Source of the DNA: Dermatemys mawii
Taxonomy: Eukaryota > Chordata > Testudines > Dermatemydidae
Length of the DNA stretch: 64,000 nucleotides
Assembly: GCA_007922305.1 (NCBI GenBank)
Contig: ML677326.1
Span: 57,475,446-57,539,445, forward strand
Direction: 5' to 3'
Shown here: positions 42,666-55,169 of the stretch, one piece after another
Layout of the letters: the number at the start of each line of letters is the position of its first letter
Numbering within the stretch: position 1 is the stretch's first letter
Translations under genes and position numbers: made by a program
The notes under the pieces: generated by a model
What the model saw: only the letters and a program-made list of their open reading frames with translations
The model's database searches: none
Told to the model about the DNA's origin: nothing

Positions 42666-43799
42666 CCACATTTTGAAACAAAATATTACCTTCTCTTTAC
42701 AGGCTCTCCCTTTCTTTATTTCTTATTGTCCTGTGAAGAGTAATTAAAATGCAGTGTGATTAATGATTAATCTTCAGTATAATACAAAATGGATTATGTT
42801 TACAAAATTTTAATCCACTACTGTCAAAACCAGTCATGGTCAGAGACTACAGGGCTTAAACAAGTAAACAAAAACTCTAAGGCCAGTGAAAGGCATGGCA
42901 CATAATGCGGAGGCCAGATCAATATGTAAAGGGCATGAGTAAATTAATGGACTATATCTGCCCAGGGTTTATACTGTCTCCTCCTGGTAGGGCCCCTGGA
43001 AGACTCACTGAGTGATGGAAAGTACACCACGAGAGGAGGTAGTATCTGTCCTTTTCTCATGAAAACCCTTTGTCTGCCTTCCTCATTCTGTGAGGCAAGG
43101 CTAGGCTGGCACAAGGAGATGTGACTTACGCCTCTATGTGATGTTCAGTGAATCCTGGCCCAATGTGTGTGTGTTTGTTTGTTTTGAAGAACTGAATGCA
43201 ATCAAACCTAGTTTCCCATGTTCATTTACTTTCTCCAGCTCAGTCCACTTTTAACATAAGTCGCTACAATTTCACAAACCCCAAATGGAAATGGATTTAG
43301 AGCAGGAGGTGTTTCAGGGATGGGAACTCGTCCCAGGAGTTTTGGGAGGGCCAATGTAGTTATTGTTTAAGCATCTTTTCTTTCCAAATTATATGATAGG
43401 GAGAATAATTCTGACATACTGGCCTCATGCATTCCTCATGCAAGAGAAGTGAAGGCCCTGCTGCTAGTACTGGGGTTTGGCACAGTTGTCAACATTCCCA
43501 AGTAACAGTTGTGCAAAACAGAAGGAGGTATAGGGACAGGTCCATTCTCCTCAGCGGAAAGGGAGTTTGCATATTCTGGTCAATTATTTTCTTTAATTAT
43601 TATAGAAGTCAACGTAGCCATGGCATCATTTTAACTGCAGTGCTCAAAATAGTCAAATTATCCCTTTTGCCCAAACATGGGGTGAGTACAAGCAAAATAC
43701 AGTTACATAAAGGAACATAAATATTTTAAATAGTTAATTAACAACCAAAATGTTATCTTGGTTTTCCCTTATATTTCTGTCCAGCTAACTCAGAAACAT

Positions 43800-44340
43800 T
43801 CTGTCCTCTCCAGCCAGATCATTTTCTTATTTTTCTGTCTTTTTTGTTTTTGTTTTCTCTCTCTCACTCCTCTTTCTCTTCATAAAAAGCAACATATTTT
43901 TTCCTCTCATTCTTTCTCTGCCATAGCTCCATGTTCATCTCCTCCTGTTCCCTATATCCACCTTGCACCCCGAATTCTCCTTTGTCTTTCCTGAGGCCCT
44001 TTGCTCTGCCCCATGTTCCATGCTCTTTCTGTTTCTCTCTCTGTGTTTCTTTTACACTTGCAATCCTCACCCGTACACCAGGGGATCTGACTTCTCCTTC
44101 CAGTTCCTCCCATTTGGGAGATCAGGTGACTGTTTTGGCTTCTTTGGTGCCTCCACTCTTTCGTCCACTCCGGAGTTCCCCCTTCCTCTTCCTTCCAAAG
44201 GTCCATAAATGTTGCAGCTGATTGAGGAATCTAAGTTTTCTTCCCCTCTCTCCCATGTTGCCTCCTCTCTGTTGTTAGAGAGACTGCTTCTCCCTTTTGC
44301 CTTTTCTGTGACAGTGAAGGAGGCTAGATACCTTCTTCCT
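43800..44340. other. Strand-asymmetric pyrimidine-rich tract
   Basis: About 500 nt in which the plus strand is dominated by C and T, giving open frames on both strands (96 and 104 codons) without any domain. Composition explains the ORFs. Origin unknown; may be a decayed simple repeat. Confidence 0.4.
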
Positions 44341-45124
44341 CTGCCCTCTTTGGCTAGTTGCTTGAAGATGGAACTACTCAACTATGCCAAAGGCTCTTCC
44401 ACTTAGGCTCCTCCTCTGTGCTGCTTTTTGCTGTGGTTGATCACTGAGGTGTTTAGGGTTAGGAATTCAGATGGACCTTCTCTTTGTTGGTGCTGATGGG
44501 AACACTGACTAAAACTAGCCCAGTGTTATCAATTTCTAATTAGATGGTCATAGACTTATAAAAGAACAATTTTATTAAAATGAGAAGTAAAGATGAGTTA
44601 GGATCAAATAATCCTATTCTAGAATCTAATTTTCAGGGAAATGAATATTAGTCATGTATATTAATTAAAAACAAAGTGCACATTGTAGATGTCATAAGCT
44701 TCAGGTATTGCTTTAGGGATTCCTTGGAGAATTGAAATGTGAAGGCTGGGAAACATATGTGTACTGCTAACTTTGTCCAGTCTACAGCAAATACTAATGA
44801 CAAACAGTAATGTGTTGCAGGCATGGGACATTTTCTTCTTTGTATCTCTAAACATGCATTTGTAGTTTGTGAGGGAATCAAATAAAATACACAGCCTATG
44901 CTGTTGAAACTGTACTATTACAACAATCAAAGGAGTAGGGAGAGTGTCAGAATCTGACATGGGAAGATAAAAGATGGTCAGATTGCCGCTTAACTCTACT
45001 TCCACCACCTGTGACATTTGAAGAACTTAATGATGTATATTGTATGCATTCAGAATGCATTTCACTCACCATATGAGCATGTACACATGTGTACAAGATT
45101 AATAAGTACTGTGCTTTTAATCCA

Positions 45125-45290
45125 TAGATCTGTATCAGCTTTACAAGGGAGGGTGAATAATCTCCTTTCATAGCGTGGGAAAGTGACATGCACATAGATA
45201 AGTAACTGTGAATCAGTAGAGAAGCCAGGAATAAAATCCAGGTCTCATATCTCCCAGGTCTGTGTTTTTTCTACAGGAAAACACTGTGTG
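45125..45290 (-). repeat. MIR-like remnant
   Basis: AGCTTTACAAGGGAGG, then GCCAGGAATAAAATCCAGGT and CTCATATCTCCCAGG in MIR minus order. Confidence 0.5.
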
Positions 45291-45299
45291 CAAGGTGCA

Positions 45300-48200
45300 A
45301 GAGGAAGAGGTGTGGCCGGAGCATGCTATGCTCTGTTTATCTCTAGCTAGCAGATTGCCCTTTGGTAGAGAGGGTATACCCAGGAACCCTGAATCTAGCC
45401 CCATTTGTGCACATATGGAGTGGTGGGCCTAGCACTTACAGTCAAAATAAAAATATAGGTATCTGGTTTAAAGGGCTTTCCAACTAAGTTAAAGGCAGAA
45501 CAGCACAGAAGAAAAAAGGTGCTGAGTAATGGTGTAGGATGGCTGAGGGTTACTGTATTAAAACAAATCAGAGGATATTATGTTTGTTACGTGTCCGTTA
45601 AGTCTGTTATTTGCACTTCTTAAAATGGTATTGAACAAGAACCTTTAAAAACATGCTAATGTAATATATGAACAGGTTTAGGATTAAAGTCTCTTAAGAG
45701 AATCGTAGAATAAAGGTTGGTGTTGGAAGGTTAACCAAAGGAAATGAGTCTGGAGGAGGGATTTAAAGGAGGACAATGAAGTTGCATGACACACTCAGTC
45801 ATGAAAGGTATTCTGGGCACAGGGAGCTGCATAAGAAATCTGTATGTAGAGAAACACAACGATGGCATGAAAACTTTGTTATGTTATTCTATAGCTTTGT
45901 TAATAAAGGAGCTTTGCTGAGGTCCATAAACTGCTGCATACCCTTTAAAATAATATACTGCACTTTGAACTTCTCTCCTGATAAACTCAGACTAAAACAG
46001 ATATAAAAACAGGCAATTATTCCTTCACCAGAAGAATCTTGTGAAGCTTAATTTGGTCAGCACCTGTAGTCTAGTCTGGCTTGACCTCTACTGGTTAGTC
46101 CAAGCCTGCAGTACAGCAAAGCTACCTGCCAGCAAAGAGAGATTATTCTTAACTGATCTCTGCAGCTAGTTACACTACAAGATATTAAGTTTGTAAATAG
46201 AAACAAAGACCTATGTGTCTGCAAACACCCACTCAAAATTATCATTAACTTTTGTCTTATAGTTCATTTTACTTGTTGCTAATAGACTCACTTCAAATAT
46301 CCAGGTTTATTACACTATCTAGTATAATCTTTTTTATTGAATCTACAAATCTGTTATTTTCAGAGTCAAATATATATCTTCTAAAGTAATTAAAATGAGG
46401 CTGCTGATGCTACTATATTAAATTACCTCAGAGCACAGACAGTTGGACTAATGTTTAGACTGATCATTTTTGCCATTTCTTTCAAAGCTCCTGACATTCT
46501 GTAACATATTGGGCATCAGTTTTTAGTCATGGAGAGAAAAGAATTCTTAGAAGTGTTACATTATGCAGTGAAACTTCTCCATATCACCCTAGCTGTGCCT
46601 CTGCCTTGCACTCTTCTGAATGGCCATCTCCTGAGGTTTGTGAACAGCCTTATGCAGGTTCAATCCTAAACCTCTGTCCAATCTAGCAATAACTATCAAT
46701 GATTCTGGGCACCATTGAATTGGACCAGATTTGAGCTAACAGTCAAGAGGCTTTTAGAAATGACCTGGAGATCTTAGAGCCTAATGCTATGTGTTGTGAT
46801 GCTCTCCCCCTTCTTTGACTATGAATTCATTGAATTCTCAGAATTCTTTGATTATGTTACCAGCTACCCACAGACACCAAACCATGACTAGCTTTTGGAT
46901 GGGGAAGGGTGAGATGATGTGGTAAAGGGATGTTTACTTATTGAACATTCATGCAGGTGGGCGGGAATTGAGTTGAACGACTACTGCCAAAGTTGGGGGC
47001 AGGGGATGTTTTACTTATTGTTCATATAGATATATTGTTGCTGTGTTTTCCCAAGCTGCAGATGTATTCCCTTTCCCTGCTTCATACATAGACTTGGTGC
47101 TTGTGAATGGGGAAGTATTGCCTATTAAGGGTGCCTGGGGCAGTTATTTCATGAGCCCAAAAATTCTGAGGGGAGGGAGGAGTATTAGTTTTTAAGAGTT
47201 GTCCTTGCCTATTGGAAAGTGGCCCTTGTTGCTGCTCCAGTTACTGGCAGAAGGATTACACTTGTTTTTAAAATTCCTAGAAATATTTTTGTGCTTCATG
47301 GAAAGAACTTTGGAATCAATATGTATTGATCACATATGATATTTGTAATACCAATGATAATGAAGGACTCAGCAATTATTTAATCAAAGGTTTTTAACTA
47401 AATGAGTTAAAAAAAACCCTCGAATTTGCAGTCAAGAAAATCTATTAAAACCTATTAAAACCACATTAAAATGTTTCAAGAGAACCTTCAGTTATACTGG
47501 AATGGGCATGTTTGAATTGTTGTGGATGCTGCTTTTAATTTTTCACACTTTAAATGTAAAATGACTATGGATACAATAAAATACTTTACAATTTACCATG
47601 ACTAACCTAACACTGCAAGGATAATCACATTAGTACAAAAAACATCCCTCTAACTAGCTTGGAGGGAATTTTTCACTGCAAAAATACTTTCCAATTATTC
47701 CCTTAAAAAAGGGAAAAGGAGGCAGTCAAGCATAATTAATGGTATTAAAATGTAACTTTAATGGCAATGTGTAAATGCCAGTGGGCTGGATATCTGACCT
47801 TAGTTATCTTCTATAGACATTTAACTTTTTCTGCCATGCCCTCATCTGCAAAACAGATTGTGCATGCCAAACAAGCAAAACACATGCCTCTTAAAGCTCA
47901 GTTGTTGCCATGACAACAGATAATTGGTATTAAGAATTATTTCATTTGTAAACTGAACTGATTTTTTTTCCATGGAAGATGCTTTGTTTACAGAAGTTAC
48001 AATTTAAAATGTTTAATCATGGTTAGCACAGCAAGATATGCAATACAGATGGCTGCAAACGTCATTGTAATTGTTTTTATTACTTTAAGTACAATACACA
48101 TTTGTCAAACAAATGCATAGCACTTAAATTTTCTCAAAGCTTGAGAACATGATAAAAACATTCTGCTTTGTCTAACTTCTTTCTTCTTCTTCTTCATTTA

Positions 48201-48590
48201 TTTATTTATTTTGCATTTGATTGCTTGTCTAATCTTGCATCAGCTGTTTATTTCTGAACTGTATATTTCCAAAGATTACAAGAAAACTGAACAAATGATT
48301 AGGGGGGTGGAATGGGAAGAAATTAAAATGAAGAAATTAAAGGCAAAATCATCTTAGAAAACTGTTATTTACAGTTTATGTGCCTGATGCTGTACAAGAC
48401 GTAGTTCATTTTTACCATTGGATAGTGATCTGTCCTGATAGGACACAATCCTGCAGTCTTCACTCAAGAAACATTTACCACTGTATTTGGTCTGTTTTGG
48501 CTATCAAACTTATAGGGACTTTTGCCTCAGTAAGTATTACAGGGCCAAACTCATGTTCTGAGAGCTCCAGAACAGTGTGAATCCACCTCT
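45300..48590. other. Upstream intergenic DNA, no assigned feature
   Basis: AT-rich. Two GATGTTTACTTATTG-like phrases near 46930 and 47007 form a small direct repeat. The ORFs are short and featureless. Confidence 0.4.
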
Positions 48591-48599
48591 CCTGGCAAT

Positions 48600-48810
48600 A
48601 TTCTACACCAGGACGATGATGATTGCAGATCTCAAAGCTTTTAAGAAGCACAAGTGAATTTATCCTTGCAACACCAGTCTAGAGGAGGTATTTTCTTCTT
48701 CATCTTCCAAATGAAGGGAGTAGTCATTAAGTGGTTTGTACAAGGTCACATATGAGAGCTATGCCAGAACTGGGATTAGAATTTGTGCTCTAGAGCTCCC
48801 AGCTTTTGGA
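48600..48810 (-). repeat. MIR-like repeat
   Basis: GATCTCAAAGCTTTTAAGAA, then ACAAGGTCACATATGAGAGC, CCAGAACTGGGATTAGAA and CTAGAGCTCCCAGC. Confidence 0.6.
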
Positions 48811-49199
48811 GGCAAAACATCCATTTTCGTAGATGAATTTCTAAAAAAAGGAAAAAACAAAGGTACAAATCCCCAGGTCTGCTTGTAGTGTTCTTTCTTG
48901 GTTTACTGTATGAAAGAATGACTATGAGCATCCTCTTTCTCCTTGTTTTCTTCTTTCATATACTTTGGTCTGAGTTTGCCACTAATTTCTAATGCATTTG
49001 GAAATGGCTTTTGGAATATAATAAACACATTCAATTGTTGTGCATTTTGTTAAACTGCTACATTTTCAAGTGGTAAAGCTTCTTTACTGCATTCAATAAA
49101 CAGGGCAAGAATTCCAGCAATAGGAACAGTATTATTGTTGCTTCCCTGCCCACTGTTCCAACTTGTGGTCATAAGAGTCATGGATAGAGCCAGCATGCT

Positions 49200-50040
49200 G
49201 CTTCAATGGTGGGGGATTGCTGACCGGGCTGTTAAAGTGCCAGTTGGCGGTGTTGTAGGGTTAAGGCAGGCTAGTCCCTAACTGTCCTGGCTCTGTGCTG
49301 TGCCCGGGAAGTGGCCAGCAGGTCCGACTCCTAGGCAGGAGCTCCACACGCTGGCCCCACCACGAGCACTGGCTCCACACTCCCATTGGCTGGGAACTGT
49401 GGCCAATGGGAGCTGTGGGGGTGGTACCTGTGGGTAAGAGCAATGCACAGAACTCCCTGGCCCCCTCCTCCGCCTAGGAGACAAATCTGCTGGCTACTTC
49501 TCAGGTGCAGTGCGGACCCTTGCTGCACTGTGGACCAGGAGACACCTGAGGTAAGTACACCCCAACCCTGAGCCCAAACCCCCAGCCCTGAGCCCCCCTG
49601 AAACCCCTCATCCCTGGACCTACCCCAGAACCAGCACCCCCAGCCTGACCCCTCACCCCTCCTGCACCTCAGTTCACTGCCGCCTCCCAGACACTAAACT
49701 CCTCATCCCCAACCCAGAGCCCACACTCCCAGCCAGAGCCCTCAGCCCCTCCTAGATCCTAACCACCTTCTTCAACCCACAGCCCCCTCCCATACTCCGA
49801 ATACCTCAGCCCTACCCCCCATCCTGGAGCCCCCTCTTGCATCCCAAATTCCTCACCTCGTCCCACATCCCTGCCTCAGCCCAGTGAAAGTGAGTGATGG
49901 TGGGAGAGAGTGAGCCACCAAGAGTGGGGAAAAGTTGTGAGTGGGGTGGGGCCTTGGAGAAGGGGCCATGGCCTCAGGGAAGGGATGCAGTGACGGTGTT
50001 CAGTTTTGTGTGATTAAAAAATTGGCAACTCTATTAAAGG
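49200..50040. mobile_element. GC-rich interspersed element with CCAAT palindrome
   Basis: Sharp GC island in AT-rich DNA. It has CTCCCATTGGCTGGGAACTG and GGCCAATGGGAGCTGTGG as facing arms, then a CCC-rich quasi-repeat (CTGAGCCC, CCCAGCC) and a GTGAGTGATGGTGGGAGAG region, ending AATTGGCAACTCTATTAAA. I recall this order as a common turtle repeat. ORFs on both strands (60 to 68 codons) reflect composition. Confidence 0.55.
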
Positions 50041-50044
50041 GGTG

Positions 50045-53000
50045 CATTTTGCCTATTGTTGAATTTCACCCTAGGTGAATATCCATACATAATGTACAAA
50101 GTGGCTTTATTTCCTGTTCAATAAATAGATTGTACTATATGTGAGCCAGTTTAAATCATGTAATATAAGAAATTCTAAGCTCACAAATAAAGAAGGTGGA
50201 AACGCCTTTTAGAATTATGGTATGTTACTATTTTTCCTGTTTTTCTTCCTGAGTTTAAGCACACTATGGAAGCCTTTTAGCATCTGATTCTGAGTGTTAA
50301 AATGCCTAAGTACCTCTGTGGATCTAAATCTTTGTACTTTTTTGTTATGTTTCCTCCTTCTTTGGCTGTGTTTTGTTCTCAAAACATAAAAGCACAAAGC
50401 CAGGAGTGTTTTTTCAGGACTGCAGCTTTTGATGGCTAGATGAGCGTCTTGAAGAATCATGTCTTTTTCCTTTTCTGTCCCTCTGTGGAGAGTTGGGGAA
50501 TGATTAATATAGACTGTACTCATCTTCCCCTGGGAGTATTAGAATGTCTAACTCAGATCTAGACACAGACTCATGTATGTATTTGTTTGAACATGCAGTG
50601 CATGTTGACATGTGACTTGACATGTGATTCTGCTACTTACAGAATTATCCTTGTTTTTGGTTAGAAGTTCCAGGAATAAAATAAGTCCTTAGATGTACTG
50701 TGCTATTTTTCAGTTCTAATTGCATCATGGTTTCTGTTTCCTACTGAAGATGACTACAGTCTAGGCACTGAAAGACAAAATTTTTATTAATCCCTTTGAT
50801 AGAAAAGATGAAATATTTGTGAAGCTATAATCTGCCTATAAGGGAAATTACGCCAAGATAATTTGACCATTTTTTTTTTACAAAGAACAAATTTAAATGC
50901 ATATAGGATGGAAAGATCAGCAGTTTTGTTCACTATTCTTAGATAATTGTTTTTTTTAAAAAATATTACTTGCAATTTAGGGGGTTTGATTTAATCCTGA
51001 TAACATTTCTTCCCAAATCTTTTCTACTCACTGCTCGTCTGTAAGGCATAAAAGCCTCAGACATAAAACACCCTCAACAACTACAAAGGGAGTTGTTAGG
51101 AGGAAAAACTTGAAAAATACTTACATAATTTCTACTTGACTATTACTCAGCCAAAAATTGAGGGTTTTTTTGTTTTGTTTTGTTTTGTCAGAAAGTCCTT
51201 TACCATTCAAATAAAAATCTAGGAAAGTTGTTGCTTCAGCAAATAACTAACTGCACAATTTAAATCTTTTATTATCTTTATTCACTGTAACCAATCCTCT
51301 CTTAGCCCTAACTTCAGGATTTTTTTTTATTTATAGTTACCTTTAAAATGTTAATACAGCAATTCCCACTGTAGACACAGTGGAAGTGTTAGTAGCAGAA
51401 CATAATGAATAGATACAGTAGGCATAATTAAACTGATTTCAGCAACTCAAGGAAGAGATTTTTTTTCCTCCTTTAGGCTCTGCTGAAACCACTTGTACTG
51501 ATTGGTAGCATTTCTCTTTGGCACTTGAGCTAATTAGTATCTGTCTTTTAATGATAACATTGAATAGATACAGTTCATAATTAAAGTGTTAAAATAAAGG
51601 AACTATATAATGAAATATGGACGGATAGATTCCAGAACAATGATTATTTATGACTGGCTGCTCGAGACACCTTCTAGTCATGATTTAGTTGTAACATAAG
51701 CAATTAAGCTTCAAAGGCCTTTATTAAATTTAAATGCAGTCACAATTATTTTTCAATTCCCTTCATTCTCTGTTGCTCATTCTGCTTGCAGAATTTAAAA
51801 TATTAACCTTTTGTCTGAATTGTTATTCATTTAAGACCCTGATATTTTCTTGAGCTGGTGCTGGCCATTCATTTTGTAGCTGTAGTTGCTAGTTTAACAT
51901 TTGTGTCTTTTTTTTTTTTTTACCCTATGGCTTGAATGTTATTATCTCTTCTCTGTTTCTAATCAGTGATCAAATATGATACAAGGAAGATAAGAGACTA
52001 CATGCTGTGCTCCTGAAGAGCTAAATAAACTGCAGCACATTAGCTTATTAAGCTTACAAATTGACCTAGACCACCATAGCACTCATTGCAAGCATTTTAG
52101 CGAAAATAGCATGCATAATAGCTTTCTAACAAAATGTTTGTGTCTCTCTTTTGGAAAAAATCATTTAATCAGACAGATAATGATGAAAATTCTTTGTTCA
52201 AGATGTAGGATTATTTATTCTGTGCTCACATCTTCAAGTATATCCTTTTGTCACTGAAAAATACGAGCCACATATTTCATCTACTGTCACTGGATTTCAG
52301 TTCAAATCCATGATAGCTGGGAGATTCTTACAATGATATCCTATTCTATTTTCTGGATGATAAATATTGATTTTCTCTCATAGGTTATCATATGTGATTT
52401 AAATTGCATGATGGTATTTGGACTAGCTATCAGACAGAGGTGGTTAAAGGGCAGGGGAGCCACCCTGTGACATAACATCTTGTCTTTATTGATAGGAATA
52501 TTTGGAACAAGAAGTTGGCATCTCAGAGAAACATTTATTTTCATGTTCTTCAGTTATATGACTGAAATAGTTCAATAATCGTATGTTTACAAAAGACATC
52601 TTTGCTTCTTTAAAGATATACCCTGAGTAATTCCTAGCGATCACTTTTAATTTTATCTCAAACTCTTAAGTATAATTTGTATGAACAGTGATATATAGTC
52701 ACCATCCTGTTATAACTAGTAGATCACAAAAAAAAAATATTTATAGTTAAGTTTTAATCCATTGCCATATTTTAAGCAGCTTACAGACACAGTTATGCTC
52801 TTAATGCATAGCCCATAATACAGGAAAATGCAGAGATGCACCACTTCTGCAGGAGCTTCTAGGTGCATTGTGCCTCACACAGGCACCAGGGTGAAATCCT
52901 GGATCCACTAATGTCAATGGAAGTTTTGCTGTTGACTACAGTGATGGGGAAGGGTAGGGGGGAGGGGCTTACATAGGCTGCACTATCGTTTGACGGAGTA

Positions 53001-53925
53001 TAGCCCTGATCAGCTGTCAAGAGAGCAGATATATATTGAAATAACCAGGTGCCTTAGCCATGTAGGGACACTGGATCTTTTTGCTATGTACACAGCCTGT
53101 GGAAGCAAGCCTCCTATTCCAGGTTGACAGACTAGGGTTAGTCTGTGTTACTTAGACAGGGCTTTGAAGTTGCAGCTCAGGCTCTGAATCTAGAGAAGGG
53201 TGTGAGTTTCAAAGCCTAAACTCCAGCTTGAGCTGCAACTTCAAAGCACTGTCTACATAGATATTTTTAGAGTTCTAGGGTGAGCCCCACTAGACTTGGT
53301 CTGTCAATTTAGACTGGGAGGCTGATTTCTATGGGCTGAGTAGGCACTCTCAGACTTCACCTAATTCCTCCTTCCTGCAGAGGAAGATTACCTTTTCTTT
53401 ATCAGCCTCCTGATTATAAATAAGACGCAATTATTTTAAGTGAATCAGCTGTTGGTAGGATTCATTTATTCCTTTTACCTTCCTTGGGTTGGGGGAGGAA
53501 CTTTTCTAGGTCCAAGTTTTCCTTAGAGATCTCCTTGGAGCCTTTATCTGTTTCAATAACATTTTTTCTTAGCACTATTAGGACAGAGAGTGTTAAAATC
53601 AAAATGGTCCACTTAACGGTCTCCTCTCATAGTTCATGACAAGTTTTAAATGGCTGCCCAAGGTATTCCTGTACATAAAATAGCAGGTATTGAGATGATG
53701 CAATCACTTCAGAGGGGCAAAGGGTGGGTTTTTAATCTCATCTGTTTGTTTTAAAATCATATAAAGTACAAAAAACTTCATCTAGTATTTCCAAATGTGC
53801 AGGGAAGGATTGCAGCACACTTATTTAAGATTTGATCTCCTAAGAGCTTCCCAAGCTGCCTGTCTTTTTACCTGGCTGATGGTTGATTTGACTCTGATGC
53901 CTCAACTCTTTTCCATTTTTTGTTT
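50045..53925. other. Upstream intergenic DNA, no assigned feature
   Basis: AT-rich; holds a TTTTG pentamer run near 51164-51188, T runs, and four CATG tetramers at 50590-50627. No gene is seen. Confidence 0.4.
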
Positions 53926-53928
53926 GTT

Positions 53929-53952
53929 CGTGTGTGTGTGTGTGTGTGTGTA
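53929..53952. repeat. (GT)n microsatellite
   Basis: About ten GT units followed by ATGTGGGGGC. Confidence 0.9.
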
Positions 53953-54660
53953 TGTGGGGGCAAGGGGTAAACATGTATGTGCTATCATCTGTGTGATATT
54001 TGAAACTGTCTGGGCTTTACCTAATATCTACTTGTGTATCCACACACAATGCTTGTTAAATATAAAAATGCTATTGTCATGGAAATTGAAATGAACTTTA
54101 TGTTGACAGAATAGATAAAAAGACTTAAGTAGAAAATATGAGTGGAGTGCCAAACTGTGAGACCTGAAAAGCTGTTCTAAGGGCACATATTAAAAGTGGT
54201 ATCTCACACACCTCTTTTTTCCTGAGAGTGTATGGAAATAGTTTCCTTCAGTTCTTCCCAAGGAGTCATTCTCTTAGCAGTTTTTCCTAGTCCTTGCTTC
54301 TCAATCTTTTTCAGAGCGCTAAAGTAATGTGCATTTACAAGAGATGGGGAGGCTTGAAATATATTCTTTGTTAAAAGAAAATGTTTGCAGCAATTAAAAT
54401 GGAGCCATGCTGACCTGGAAAAGCTGGCTGTACTCAAACACTGTGTGAACTATTTGTTTCCTTTGACATGTTTGCTTTATGGATGCTAGGTTGTTATATA
54501 GATAGCTTATGGAAAAGAAAAAAATAATGGTGCTTGGTAGAGGAAAAAGATTTAGTTTATACCTGAGGAAACTGTGACTTTATAAAATGTGTGTACCAGA
54601 TCTATGATGTATTTGTCAGTTCACAGAATAACCAGTTAGCAGACAGAATGACGTACCGCA

Positions 54661-54800
54661 GGGGTCCTCAATCTTTTTTGAATTATGCCACTTCTTTAGC
54701 ATTTATTACTTGGAATTCCTTCCCCCTTACTATAGTGAGGAGGCTACTCACCCTGCCCTACTGCAAAACCCTTCCTAGAAGTTGAAAGTATAGAAAGTGA
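54661..54800. mobile_element. Possible hAT left terminus
   Basis: CAGGGGTCCTCAATC resembles the CAGGGGTTCTCAA start of hAT elements. No matching right end was found, so it may be a truncated copy or chance. Confidence 0.3.
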
Positions 54801-55169
54801 TGTAATGATCTTGTGCACAGGGTCACAATGCCACTCTCTCAAATTTGGCCTGGCTTGTGGCACCTTCTCTGGAAAATTTGATGTGAAACTCCCACCCTGG
54901 TTAAGAACATATAGTGTATGGAAAGAGTCCTCAGGGACCGTTAATGAAAGATTGTCCTATACACTGTTGGGCAAATTCTGCAGGGTGTTTTGCACAGGCA
55001 CATGTCAGAAAAACCGCAATCAGCAGAAAGAGTACATAATAGAAAATTTCTGCACCAATCCTAGTTCACCACTAAACTCATGGAACATCTACTTCACAGG
55101 CCCACAACAGCAGTTTTGGAGGATAGTGTTAGGTAGGTCCTGCTCCAAGTGGTTTTGTTTCTAAAACCA

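Noticed and set aside
43931..44381. ORFs of 96 and 104 codons on opposite strands
   Set aside because: Explained by the pyrimidine-rich composition; low-complexity products.
49261..49571. Stack of five ORFs on both strands
   Set aside because: Composition effect of the GC-rich interspersed element; no domain and no splice signals.
54805..55164. 119-codon plus ORF
   Set aside because: No recognised domain, no splice or promoter context, and a length within chance for 64 kb on six frames.
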